Position numbers and translations under genes: made by a program. A DNA stretch of 64,000 nt from contig NZ_JAUKTR010000001.1 in the NCBI RefSeq assembly GCF_030504955.1, positions 310,001 through 374,000 of the forward strand. The letters are read 5' to 3'. The notes beneath the pieces are model-generated. The model saw nothing but the letters and a program-made list of their open reading frames with translations, ran no database searches and was not told the origin of the DNA. This DNA comes from Peiella sedimenti. Its GTDB lineage: Bacteria > Pseudomonadota > Alphaproteobacteria > Caulobacterales > Caulobacteraceae. The number at the start of each line of letters is the position of its first letter. Positions within the stretch are counted from its first letter, which is position 1. Below, piece after piece: positions 14,511 to 23,098 of this stretch.

Positions 14511-15875
14511 ATGCCGCGCGGATCGCTGGCGCGCCGGCTGATCCTACTGGCGGCCGCCTGGAGCCTGGCGGCCCTGGTGCTGACCGGGGCGGCGCTGACC
14601 GCGTTCTTTCGGGACGCCTCGCTGCAGCGCCTGGACCAAAGCAATCAGGAAACCCTGGACGCGGTCGTGGCCGTGGCCAACGTGGTCGACGGCGAGGTCG
14701 TCGTGCCGCAGATCCGCGACGAGCCCTCCCTGCGCATCTTCTCGGGCAAATACTGGTTGGTGGCCGAAGCCGGCGAGGGCGAGCGGCTGACGGTGCTGGA
14801 ACAGTCGACCTCGCTCTGGGACGGTGATCTGCCCCTGCCGCGGGGCCGGTCCCTGAACCTTGAGGAGAGCGGGCCCGACATCTACGGGGGCGAAGGCCCG
14901 CGGGGCGAGCCCTTACGCATCATGGCCATCCGGCGCACCCTGCCCAACCGCTCGGAGCCGCTGATCTTTCTGGCGGGCATCGACCGGACGGCGGTCAATG
15001 CGGACGTGCGGCGTTTCTCGACCCTGACCTGGACGGCGCTGGCGCTGCTGGGCTGCGGGCTGGTGGCCGCGGTGTTCTTCCAGGTGCGGCTGGGCCTGCG
15101 GCCGCTGCATGATCTCAGCCGCGAGGTCGGCGCCGTTCGCCGGGGCCGGTCCTCGGCGGTGGAGGGCGCCTATCCGGTCGAGATCGCGCCCCTGGCCGAA
15201 GAGCTGAACGCGCTGCTGGAGCACAACAGGGAGGTGGTGGAGCGCCAGCGCATGCATGTGGGCAACCTGGCGCACGCGCTGAAGACGCCCATCTCGGTGA
15301 TGCTGGCCGAAAGCGAGGGCAAGAGCGACGGACTGGCCGATGTGGTCCGCCGTCAGGCCGAGGTCATGCGCGGCCAGGTGGACCACCACCTGCGCCGCGC
15401 CCGCGCCGCCGCCAGGGCGCAGGGCGGCGGCCAGCGCACCCAGGTCGAAGAAGTGCTGGACGAACTGGCGCGGATGCTGGAGCGCGTGTTCCAGTCCAAG
15501 GGCGTCGAGATCGACTGGGACGCCGAGCCGGACCTGTGGTTCCGGGGGGAGCGCCAGGACCTGCAGGAGATTCTCGGCAACGTGCTGGAGAACGCCTGCA
15601 AATGGAGCCGCCGCCGCATCAGCGCGGTGGCCGTAGCGGACGGCGAAACGCGCCTGAGAATCGTCATCGAGGACGACGGCCCCGGCCTGGCCGCTGATCA
15701 GCGCGAACAGGCCCTGAAGCGCGGCGAGCGGCTGGACGAGAACGCGCCGGGCTCGGGCCTGGGCCTGTCCATCGTGAAGGAGCTGTGCGCCGCCTATGGC
15801 GGCACGGTGGCGTTGGGTGAGAGCCGACTTGGCGGCCTGGCCGTGACGCTGGAGCTGCCGCGCGCCGAAGCCTGA
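14511..15875 (+). CDS. Sensor histidine kinase, FeuQ/PhoQ-like
   Basis: A 454-residue inner-membrane kinase. Helix 1 is at residues about 11-29 and helix 2 at about 164-186, with a periplasmic sensor between. A HAMP-like segment follows (LRPLHDLSREVGAVRRG). The histidine box NLAHALKTPISVM has His255. The ATPase part shows the N box (LENACKWS), the G1 box (EDDGPGL) and GSGLGLSIVKEL. It would phosphorylate the regulator encoded just upstream. The periplasmic PepSY protein of the same operon may act on its sensor domain. Confidence 0.9.
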   Translation: MPRGSLARRLILLAAAWSLAALVLTGAALTAFFRDASLQRLDQSNQETLDAVVAVANVVDGEVVVPQIRDEPSLRIFSGKYWLVAEAGEGERLTVLEQSTSLWDGDLPLPRGRSLNLEESGPDIYGGEGPRGEPLRIMAIRRTLPNRSEPLIFLAGIDRTAVNADVRRFSTLTWTALALLGCGLVAAVFFQVRLGLRPLHDLSREVGAVRRGRSSAVEGAYPVEIAPLAEELNALLEHNREVVERQRMHVGNLAHALKTPISVMLAESEGKSDGLADVVRRQAEVMRGQVDHHLRRARAAARAQGGGQRTQVEEVLDELARMLERVFQSKGVEIDWDAEPDLWFRGERQDLQEILGNVLENACKWSRRRISAVAVADGETRLRIVIEDDGPGLAADQREQALKRGERLDENAPGSGLGLSIVKELCAAYGGTVALGESRLGGLAVTLELPRAEA

Positions 15876-15950
15876 GCGGTAAAGGGGTTCATTAACACTG
15901 ATCGTTCACCGTACGCCGGTGTTTACGCATGATCGCAGGGCCGAAAGACC

Positions 15951-17252
15951 ATGGCCAAGCTGACAGACGTGCAGGCGGCGGCGGTCCGGCAGCTGGTCAA
16001 GGCCGCGCCGGACGAGATGCTGCATGTGCTGGAAACGGCCTTTCGCGGCGGCGGCGAGCGCGCCGCCCAGGTGAGCGCCGAGGCCGAGGCTGAACGGGTC
16101 GGACGTGAAGCTCGAGCCCTGGTCTTCCAGCCTCTGATGGGAATGCTTCATCCGCGCGCCGACGGCGTGATCGGCGCCCAGCTGCCGAGGGGCGCGCTGG
16201 AGCGGCTGTGGGCCGCCGCCGGCGTCGATCCGCGAGCGCTGCTGGACGAGCTGAGGCTGATGGATCCGGACGCCTGGGGCCCGGTTCTGGACGCCTGCGC
16301 CGCCAACGCCCTGGAGGCTCTTGAGGCCGAGGAGGCCGCCGGCGAGCTTCGCGACTGGCTGAAGCTTGTGCCGCTGGGCCGCAGCGCCCTGACCCGGCTG
16401 GACGTGTGGCTGACGCGCCCCTCGGGCGAAGACGCGGCGGCCTTCCGTCTGGCTCTGCGCGACGCCGATGCGCTGGTCGAGGACGGCTCGCGCCGGCTGC
16501 TCGAGATGCTGTTCAGTCAGGTCGAGGAGTCGCGCCGCACCCTGATGCTGCTGACGCTGGCGACGGATCGCGTGACGGAGTCCTTCCTGCGCGGATCGGA
16601 GCTGGCGACCTTCGTCGACCGGCAGCTGGATGCGGTTGAGGCGCGCCTGGCCGGGCTGCTCAAGCTGGACATGGCCGCCGGGCTGAAGTCCATCGAACGC
16701 GCCGCAGGGGAACTGACCTGGGCCGTGCAGCTGATCGATGAGGTCCAGGCGCTGGTGGAGCTGTCGCCCGAGGGCGCCTGGGGCAAGCGGGTGGCCGACG
16801 CCCGTCGCAAGGCCTCCGGACTTGTGGAAGAGCGCCTCAAGGCCGCGCCGGCCGCCGTCGGCAAGGCCTTGCCCATGGAATCCGTGACGGTGGCGGGAAC
16901 CATGCGCCGCAAGGCGCCGCGCCTGCGCCCCCCTGCTGATCCCCTCCATACGGAGACGGCTCTGGGCCTGACCGCCTATGGCGCGGCGGTGCGCGGGGCG
17001 GCCAGCCTGCTGGGCTGTTCCACCCTGAGAAACAGGGTGGCGGAGGAGACCGCGGACCAGGCGGACCACTACGCCGAAGAGCTGTTGCAGATGGTCAACG
17101 GCGGGGAGTGCGCCGACCTGGGCGAGGCGCGGCGCATGCTGGATGTCTGCGCCGATCTGCTGCACCACAGCCGCGGCCCCGACGCGGCCAAGGTGCTGCG
17201 GCGCCGTGTGGCGGTCGCAGGGCCGCCCGCCCCCTCGCAAGTCGTCGCCTGA
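15951..17252 (+). CDS. Uncharacterised alpha-helical protein (433 residues)
   Basis: A 433-residue soluble protein with no signal peptide or membrane helix. It is almost entirely helical, leucine and alanine-rich, with heptad-like stretches around residues 20-50 and 220-270. I do not recognise a domain. The end (residues about 355-415) has an ADQADHYAEELLQMVNGGE segment followed by a helix with LDVCADLLHHSRGPDAAKVLRRR. It starts with a plain ATG after CAGGGCCGAAAGACC. It lies between the FeuPQ-like pair and the cytochrome c maturation genes but is not overlapped with either, so a functional link is not shown. Confidence 0.7.
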   Translation: MAKLTDVQAAAVRQLVKAAPDEMLHVLETAFRGGGERAAQVSAEAEAERVGREARALVFQPLMGMLHPRADGVIGAQLPRGALERLWAAAGVDPRALLDELRLMDPDAWGPVLDACAANALEALEAEEAAGELRDWLKLVPLGRSALTRLDVWLTRPSGEDAAAFRLALRDADALVEDGSRRLLEMLFSQVEESRRTLMLLTLATDRVTESFLRGSELATFVDRQLDAVEARLAGLLKLDMAAGLKSIERAAGELTWAVQLIDEVQALVELSPEGAWGKRVADARRKASGLVEERLKAAPAAVGKALPMESVTVAGTMRRKAPRLRPPADPLHTETALGLTAYGAAVRGAASLLGCSTLRNRVAEETADQADHYAEELLQMVNGGECADLGEARRMLDVCADLLHHSRGPDAAKVLRRRVAVAGPPAPSQVVA

Positions 17253-17287
17253 TGGCTTAAGTACGCCCCCGCTTCGGCGAGGTGGCG

Positions 17288-17857
17288 ATGACCTTCTTCT
17301 GGATGATCTGCGGACTGACGGCGCTGGGCGCCGGGCTGGTCGTTCTGATCGCCGCCCGTCGCGCATCGGCGACCGCCGCCGACCGCACGGATCAGCGGGT
17401 GCTTCTGGGCGGGGTGCTGGGCATGGGTGTGCTGGCGGCCGGGCTCTACGCCGTGACCGGCGCGCCGGGGACGCCGGACCAGCCCTATGCGCAGCGCGTT
17501 GAAGCCTGGTCGCAGGAACTGGAGACCCTGGACGCCACGCGGCTGGCCGCCGTCGCCGAGCGTGCGGCGGAGCGGGCGCCGGACGACGCCACCGCCTGGG
17601 CCTTTCTGGGGCGGGCGCGCATGGCGGCGGGCGACCACCTGGGCGCGGTCTCGGCGTTCCGGCGTTCCCTGAGCCTGGGCGGAGCCTCGGCCGAGGTGTG
17701 GGCGCGTCTGGGCGAGAGCCTTTATCAGGCGGGCGGCCAGCAGTTCAGCGAGGATGCGGTCAACGCTTTTGGCCGCGCCCTGCAGATGGACCCCGCCCAG
17801 CCGGTGGCGCGCTATCGCATGCGCCAGGCGGCGGCCGAGTTCGGGCTGAGCCGCTGA
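17288..17857 (+). CDS. ccmI: Cytochrome c biogenesis protein CcmI/CycH
   Basis: A 189-residue membrane-bound TPR protein that presents apocytochrome c to the haem ligase. Two membrane helices lie at residues about 2-20 and 39-57, followed by the periplasmic TPR region with TAWAFLGRARMAAGDHLGAVSAFRRSL and EVWARLGESLYQAGGQQFSEDAVNAFGRAL. It is a short member of the family. GAGG upstream favours the ATG at 17288. The stop overlaps the ccmE start, and ccmF and ccmH follow, so this is a cycHJKL operon. Confidence 0.87.
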   Translation: MTFFWMICGLTALGAGLVVLIAARRASATAADRTDQRVLLGGVLGMGVLAAGLYAVTGAPGTPDQPYAQRVEAWSQELETLDATRLAAVAERAAERAPDDATAWAFLGRARMAAGDHLGAVSAFRRSLSLGGASAEVWARLGESLYQAGGQQFSEDAVNAFGRALQMDPAQPVARYRMRQAAAEFGLSR

Positions 17858-18318
17858 TGAGCTGGTTGCCGAAATCCCCCAAGGCGCGGCGACGCCTGAT
17901 CCTGGTGGCCGCCATAGCGCCGGTGCTGGCGCTGGCCGTGGCGCTGACGCTTTGGGGCCTGCGGGGACAGGTGGTCTATTTCTACAGCCCCTCTGATCTG
18001 GCCGCGCGGCCGCCCGAGACCGGGCAACCCCTGCGGCTGGGCGGGCTGGTCGAGGCGGGGAGCGTCTCGCGCGATGCGGCCGGCCACATCCTGTTCGGGG
18101 TGACGGACGGCGCCGCCGAGGTGCAGGTGGTCTATGACGGCGCGCTGCCGGACCTGTTCCGCGAGGGTCAGGGCGTGGTCGTCGAGGGCCGCCTGGAGAC
18201 CTCCGGCCGCTTTCGCGCCGATCAGGTGCTGGCCAAGCACGACGAGACCTACATGCCCCGCGAGGTGGCGGACGCTCTGAAGAAACAGGGCGTCTGGCGC
18301 GAAGGCGAGGCGTCGTGA
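17857..18318 (+). CDS. ccmE: Cytochrome c-type haem chaperone CcmE
   Basis: A 153-residue periplasmic haem chaperone anchored by one helix (residues about 14-34). It binds haem covalently through the histidine in VLAKHDETYMP, with the conserved tyrosine four residues on. The OB-fold region has LRLGGLVEAGSVSRD, FGVTDGAAEVQVVYDGALPDLF and GQGVVVEGRL, all family signatures. The ATG overlaps the ccmI stop and the stop overlaps the ccmF start. Confidence 0.96.
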   Translation: MSWLPKSPKARRRLILVAAIAPVLALAVALTLWGLRGQVVYFYSPSDLAARPPETGQPLRLGGLVEAGSVSRDAAGHILFGVTDGAAEVQVVYDGALPDLFREGQGVVVEGRLETSGRFRADQVLAKHDETYMPREVADALKKQGVWREGEAS

Positions 18319-20258
18319 TCGCGGAGTTCGGCGCCTTCCTGCTGGCGCTGGCGTTCGCGGCCACCCTCTTGCAGGTGGGGCTGTCGACGGCGGCGCGGTG
18401 GCGCGGCTCGGACGCCCTGGGCGGGGCGGCGCAGGGCGCGGCGACGGCGGCCGCCGTCCTGCTGGCGCTGGCTTTCGCCATGCTGATCCAGGCGTTCGTC
18501 GCCTCAGACTTCTCCGTCGAGAACGTCGCGGCCAACTCGCACACCGACAAACCCCTGTTTTACAAGGTGACAGCCGCCTGGGGCAGCCATGAGGGCTCCA
18601 TGCTGCTGTGGTGCCTGACGGGAGCCCTGTTCAGCGCCGCCATGGCCTGGACACGGGGCCCGGAAAAGACGTTCAGGGCCTCGGCCCTGGCGGTGCACGG
18701 CGGGCTGAACGCCCTGTTCCTGGCGTTCCTGGCGTTCACATCCTCGCCCTTTGCGCGCCTGGCTGAGCCGCCGGTGGAAGGCGCCTCGCTGAATCCCCTG
18801 CTGCAGGACCCGGCGCTCGCGATCCATCCGCCCATGCTCTACCTGGGATATGTGGGCTTTTCGGCCGTGTTCGCCCTGGCCGTCGCGGCGCTGATCGAAG
18901 GACGCCGGGCGGGCGAGTGGGCCCGATGGATGCGGCCCTGGGTGCTGGCGTCCTGGGCGCTGCTGACCCTCGGCATCACGCTGGGCTCGTTCTGGGCCTA
19001 TTACGAACTGGGCTGGGGCGGCTGGTGGTTCTGGGATCCGGTCGAGAATGCGTCGTTCCTGCCCTGGCTGGCGGGCGCGGCGCTGCTGCACTCGGTGATC
19101 GTGACCCAGCGACGCGGCGCTCTGGCGGCCTGGACCGTCTTTCTGGCCATACTGTCCTTCTCGCTCTCGATGCTCGGCGCCTTCCTGGTGCGCTCAGGCG
19201 TGCTGACGTCGGTGCACGCCTTTGCGGTGGACCCCAGCCGGGGCGTGCTGCTGCTGGCGATCCTGGGCGTCTCGGCGGGCGTGGCCTTCAGCCTTTTCGC
19301 TTTCCGGGCCAAGCTGCTGGTCAGGGAGGACGCCAACTTCGCCCCCGTCAGCCGCGAAGGCGCGCTGGTGCTGAACAACCTGTTCCTGACGGTCAGCGTG
19401 GGCGTGGTCCTGATCGGCACGCTCTATCCACTGATGCTTGAGGCCGTCACCGGCGAAGCGGTTTCGGTGGGGCCGCCTTATTACAACCTGACCTTCGCGC
19501 CTCTGCTGGGGCTGGGTCTGACCGCCCTGCCGGTCGGCGCCATGCTGGCCTGGCGGCGGGGCCGGATCGCACCGGCCCTGAAGGAGCTGAAATGGGCGGG
19601 CCTCGCGGCGCTGGGCGCCCTGGTCTGGGCGGCGGCGGTTCTGGGCCTGGGCGAAATCGGCGCCTGGCTGGGCGCCACCCTGGCCGTCTGGCTGATGGCG
19701 GGGGCCCTTTGGGAGCCGTGGTCTCGAGCCGCGCGAGGCGCGGACAGGGCGGGCCGCTGGCGCCGGCTGAAGGCCACGCCCGTGGCGGTATGGGCGATGA
19801 CCCTGGCGCACCTGGGTCTTGGCGTCTTCCTGCTGGGCGCGGTGGTGGAGACGACGGCCAAGGCCCAGACCTCGGACATCCTGATGCCGGGCGGGCGCAC
19901 GCAGGTGGCGGGCGTAGAACTGACGCTGGACAGCGTCGGCGTCAGGGAAGGGCCCAACTATCTGGCGGAGCAGGCGGTGATCACCGCGCGACGGGACGGC
20001 CGCATCGTGTGCCGCGTGGAGCCGGAACGGCGGCTGTTTCCGCACAACGGCCAGATGACGACCGAGGTGGGCCTGTGCTTCCAGGGTCTGGATGACCTGT
20101 ATGTGGTGCTGGGCGAGCGGCGCGACGACGGCGCCGGGCGCGGCTGGACGGTGCGGGCGCACTGGAATCCTCTGGCGAGGCTGATCTTCCTGGGTCCGCT
20201 GCTGATGGCGCTGGGTGGTATTCTGGCCATTGCCGCCTGGTTTCGGAGGCGGGGATGA
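18315..20258 (+). CDS. ccmF: Haem lyase CcmF
   Basis: A 647-residue multi-pass membrane protein of the cytochrome c haem ligase complex. The tryptophan-rich WWD motif is present in GWGGWWFWDPVENASFLPW, and four haem-associated histidines are suggested by HTDKPLFYKVTAAWGSHEGSML, HPPMLYLGYVGF and LLHSVIV. The periplasmic C-terminal part begins near residue 510. The length is normal. The GTG start overlaps ccmE and the stop overlaps ccmH, both by four bases. Confidence 0.96.
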   Translation: MIAEFGAFLLALAFAATLLQVGLSTAARWRGSDALGGAAQGAATAAAVLLALAFAMLIQAFVASDFSVENVAANSHTDKPLFYKVTAAWGSHEGSMLLWCLTGALFSAAMAWTRGPEKTFRASALAVHGGLNALFLAFLAFTSSPFARLAEPPVEGASLNPLLQDPALAIHPPMLYLGYVGFSAVFALAVAALIEGRRAGEWARWMRPWVLASWALLTLGITLGSFWAYYELGWGGWWFWDPVENASFLPWLAGAALLHSVIVTQRRGALAAWTVFLAILSFSLSMLGAFLVRSGVLTSVHAFAVDPSRGVLLLAILGVSAGVAFSLFAFRAKLLVREDANFAPVSREGALVLNNLFLTVSVGVVLIGTLYPLMLEAVTGEAVSVGPPYYNLTFAPLLGLGLTALPVGAMLAWRRGRIAPALKELKWAGLAALGALVWAAAVLGLGEIGAWLGATLAVWLMAGALWEPWSRAARGADRAGRWRRLKATPVAVWAMTLAHLGLGVFLLGAVVETTAKAQTSDILMPGGRTQVAGVELTLDSVGVREGPNYLAEQAVITARRDGRIVCRVEPERRLFPHNGQMTTEVGLCFQGLDDLYVVLGERRDDGAGRGWTVRAHWNPLARLIFLGPLLMALGGILAIAAWFRRRG

Positions 20259-20716
20259 GAGGCGCCGCGCTGATCCTGGCCGCGGCGCTGCTGGCCGGGC
20301 CGGTTGCGGCCCAGGAGCCGCCGCCGCCGCCCGAGCGGTCGCTGTCCGATCCGGCGCAGGAAGCGCGGGCGCAGGCCCTGTTCCGCGACATCCGCTGCGT
20401 CGTTTGCCAGAACGAGTCCATCGCCGATTCCCAGGCGGGCATCGCCGGCGATCTGCGCCGCCGCATCCGGGAGGAGGTCGCTGCGGGCCGCAGCGACCAG
20501 ACCATCAAGGCGGATCTCCAGCGCCTGTACGGCGACTTCGTGCTGCTGAAGCCGCCGGTCGGCCCCCGAACCTGGCTGCTGTGGGGCGCGCCCTTTCTCC
20601 TGATCGTGATCGGCGGGGCCGCCATCCTGATGCGCCTGCGGCGTTCGCCCGCAGGGCCGGAACCGACGGGCGACGGCCTCATTTCGGCCCAGGACGAGGG
20701 GCCGGATGCGGCTTAA
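20255..20716 (+). CDS. ccmH: Cytochrome c maturation thiol protein CcmH (CycL)
   Basis: A 153-residue membrane-anchored thiol-disulfide protein that reduces apocytochrome c. It has a signal peptide (1-20), the redox motif CVVCQNESIADSQA and the family segment LRRRIREEV followed by LQRLYGDFVLLKPP. A single membrane helix is at residues about 108-128. Unlike E. coli CcmH there is no fused TPR half, because CcmI is separate. It is the last gene of the operon; degP follows after 107 bases. Confidence 0.95.
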   Translation: MRGAALILAAALLAGPVAAQEPPPPPERSLSDPAQEARAQALFRDIRCVVCQNESIADSQAGIAGDLRRRIREEVAAGRSDQTIKADLQRLYGDFVLLKPPVGPRTWLLWGAPFLLIVIGGAAILMRLRRSPAGPEPTGDGLISAQDEGPDAA

Positions 20717-20823
20717 TTCCGGCGTCAGGTGACGGAAGGGTAAGTTGAGATCGCGGCGCGAATGCCCCATCTATTCACTTCCATGACCCCGTTCCCCGGA
20801 CACATCAGGATTTCTGCCCCATC

Positions 20824-22362
20824 ATGCTGAAGCGCAAAGAGTTCATCGTCGGCGCAGCCGCCGGCCTGTTGATCGCGGCCGGAGCCACCGCCGGCGGCGC
20901 CCTCACCTGGCCGGGGGCGGACGCACAGTCCCGCGCCGATGTGGTGGATCCGCGGGGCGTGGTGCGGGCGTCGAACAACGTGGTGTTCTCGCCGCCGCCT
21001 GGCGCGCCCCTGTCGTTCGCCGACATCGTCGATACGGTCTCGCCGGCCGTGGTCTCCATCGATGTGGCGGGCCGCGCTCCGTCCCGGCAGCTGAACATCC
21101 CCGGCTTTGGCGTGGTCCCCGTGCCGCCCGGCGCCGGCGGCGAAGAAGGCGCTGACCCGAACGCCGAGCCGCAGCAGTACGGTTCGGGTTCGGGCTTCTT
21201 CATTTCGGCCGACGGCTATGTGGTCACCAACAACCACGTCATCGCAGGCGCCGAGGAGATCACCGTCCGGCTGAACGATGAACGCAGCTTCCCCGCGCGG
21301 GTGGTCGGACGCGACGAGGGCACCGACCTGGCGGTGCTGAAGGTCGACGGCCAGAACCTGCCGTTCGTCACCTTCGAGACGGACGCCCGTCCGCGCGTCG
21401 GCGACTGGGTCATCGCGGTGGGCAATCCGCTGGGCCTGGGCGGCACGGTGACGGCCGGGATCGTCTCGGCCTATGGCCGTCAGCTGCAGGAAAACTACGT
21501 CGACTACATCCAGATCGACGCCCCGATTAACCGGGGCAATTCGGGCGGGCCGACCTTCGACATCTACGGCCGCGTCATTGGCGTGAACTCGGCCATCTAC
21601 AGCCCCAGCGGCTATTCGGTGGGCATCGGCTTCGCCATTCCGGCCGACGTCGCCAACCGGGTTACGCGCCAACTGATCGAGAACGGCCGCGTCGAGCGGG
21701 GCTATCTGGGCGTCACCGTGGGCGTGGTCACCGAGGACACGCAGCGGGCTCTGGGGCTGCCGAACACCGAAGGCGCGCTGGTGGTCGAGGTTACGCCGGG
21801 CGGCCCGGCCGACCGGGCGGGCGTTCAGGCCAGCGACGTGGTCGTTTCGCTGAACGGCGAGGCCATCGAGGACAGCGTCGAGCTGACGCGCCGCGTGGGC
21901 GACGCCCGGCCGGGCGACAATCTGCGACTGGAAGTGCTGCGCGGCGGTCGCCGCATGACCCTGAACGCGCGCTCTGCGTCTCGTCCGGAAGAATCGGTTC
22001 TGAACGGCGGTGATCAGGCGCAGCCGGGCCAAGGCCCGCGCGATGAGGCGCCGGCGACCCCGCAAGGCGCCTCCATCCTCGGCCTGCAGGTGGCGCCGCT
22101 GACGCCGCAGCTGCGCGAACAGTACGGCATCGACGCCGGCGCGCGCGGTCTCGTCGTGCTGGCGGTCGAAGCCAACTCTGACGCCGGCCGCAAGGGTTTC
22201 CGCCCCGGCATGGTCATCACCCGCGCCGACACGGTCGCGCTGGACAGCGTGGCGGCGTTCCGCGACGTGGTCGCCCGCGTGCGCCAGGCCGGCCGCCCAG
22301 GCGTGTTCCTGCTGGTCAACGTGGGTGGACGCCAGCGCCCGGTTGTGGTCGATCTGGACTGA
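20824..22362 (+). CDS. degP: Do-family periplasmic serine protease DegP/HtrA
   Basis: A 512-residue envelope quality-control protease. Residues 1-36 look like a signal peptide or anchor. The catalytic triad is seen in TNNHVIAG (His), EGTDLAVLKVD (Asp) and NRGNSGGPTFD (Ser). Two PDZ domains follow, at about residues 280-380 (GYLGVTVG...) and 410-505 (LGLQVAPL...). It is followed after 23 bases by a two-component pair, an arrangement shared with rhizobia, so the pair may sense envelope stress. Confidence 0.95.
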   Translation: MLKRKEFIVGAAAGLLIAAGATAGGALTWPGADAQSRADVVDPRGVVRASNNVVFSPPPGAPLSFADIVDTVSPAVVSIDVAGRAPSRQLNIPGFGVVPVPPGAGGEEGADPNAEPQQYGSGSGFFISADGYVVTNNHVIAGAEEITVRLNDERSFPARVVGRDEGTDLAVLKVDGQNLPFVTFETDARPRVGDWVIAVGNPLGLGGTVTAGIVSAYGRQLQENYVDYIQIDAPINRGNSGGPTFDIYGRVIGVNSAIYSPSGYSVGIGFAIPADVANRVTRQLIENGRVERGYLGVTVGVVTEDTQRALGLPNTEGALVVEVTPGGPADRAGVQASDVVVSLNGEAIEDSVELTRRVGDARPGDNLRLEVLRGGRRMTLNARSASRPEESVLNGGDQAQPGQGPRDEAPATPQGASILGLQVAPLTPQLREQYGIDAGARGLVVLAVEANSDAGRKGFRPGMVITRADTVALDSVAAFRDVVARVRQAGRPGVFLLVNVGGRQRPVVVDLD

Positions 22363-22385
22363 TCGCCGCGCAAAGGGGGCCAGGC

Positions 22386-23057
22386 ATGCGGATTTTGATC
22401 GTCGAGGATGACGTGGAGGCGGCCGAAGCCATGTGCCGCGGGCTGGTGGCTTCGGGCCACCAGTGCGTGGTGGCGGCTGACGGCGCCTATGGCTTGAAGG
22501 AGGCGGGCGACAGCGACTTCGACGTCTATGTCGTGGACCGCATGATGCCGCGGCTGGACGGTCTGGCCATGGTGGAGACCCTGCGCCGCACGGGGGACCA
22601 GACCCCGGTGCTGTTCCTGTCGGCCCTGGGCGAGGTGGACGACCGCGTGGCGGGCCTGAAGGCCGGCGGCGACGACTATCTCGTCAAGCCGTACGCGCTG
22701 TCCGAGCTGGTGGCGCGGGTCGAGGCCCTGGCGCGGCGGCGCGAGACGGGTTCGGTTCAGACCGTGCTGAAGGTCGGCGACCTGGAGATGGACCTGATCG
22801 CCCGATCGGTCCACCGGGCCGGGCAGGAGATCGACCTGCAGCCACGCGAGTTCCAGCTGCTTGAGTTTCTGATGCGTCACGCGGGCCAGTCGGTGACGCG
22901 GACCATGCTGCTGGAGAAGGTGTGGGAGTACCACTTCGACCCCCAGACCAACGTCATCGACGTGCACATCAGCCGCCTGCGCTCCAAGATCGACAAGGGC
23001 TTCGACCGGGCCATGCTGCAGACCGTGCGCGGGGCCGGCTACCGGCTCGAAGCCTGA
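22386..23057 (+). CDS. OmpR-family response regulator downstream of degP
   Basis: A 223-residue DNA-binding regulator. Receiver residues D8 and D9, phospho-acceptor D51 and the lysine in LVKPYALSELVARV are intact. The C-terminal winged helix (about 128-222) shows LQPREFQLLEFLMRH and TVRGAGYRLE. It lies 23 bases after degP and 41 bases before its partner kinase gene. The order degP, regulator, kinase, glnE is conserved in several alphaproteobacteria. The regulated genes are not evident here. Confidence 0.92.
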   Translation: MRILIVEDDVEAAEAMCRGLVASGHQCVVAADGAYGLKEAGDSDFDVYVVDRMMPRLDGLAMVETLRRTGDQTPVLFLSALGEVDDRVAGLKAGGDDYLVKPYALSELVARVEALARRRETGSVQTVLKVGDLEMDLIARSVHRAGQEIDLQPREFQLLEFLMRHAGQSVTRTMLLEKVWEYHFDPQTNVIDVHISRLRSKIDKGFDRAMLQTVRGAGYRLEA

Positions 23058-23098
23058 CGGCGGCCGTGCCGGCCATGGCGGGGGCGAGGAGCTAGGGC

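Noticed and set aside
15885..15925. TTAAC and TTCACC near the start of the helical protein gene, as a CtrA or sigma site
   Set aside because: Half-site order and spacing do not match the CtrA consensus. Only a short CACCG/CGGTG palindrome remains, with no known meaning.
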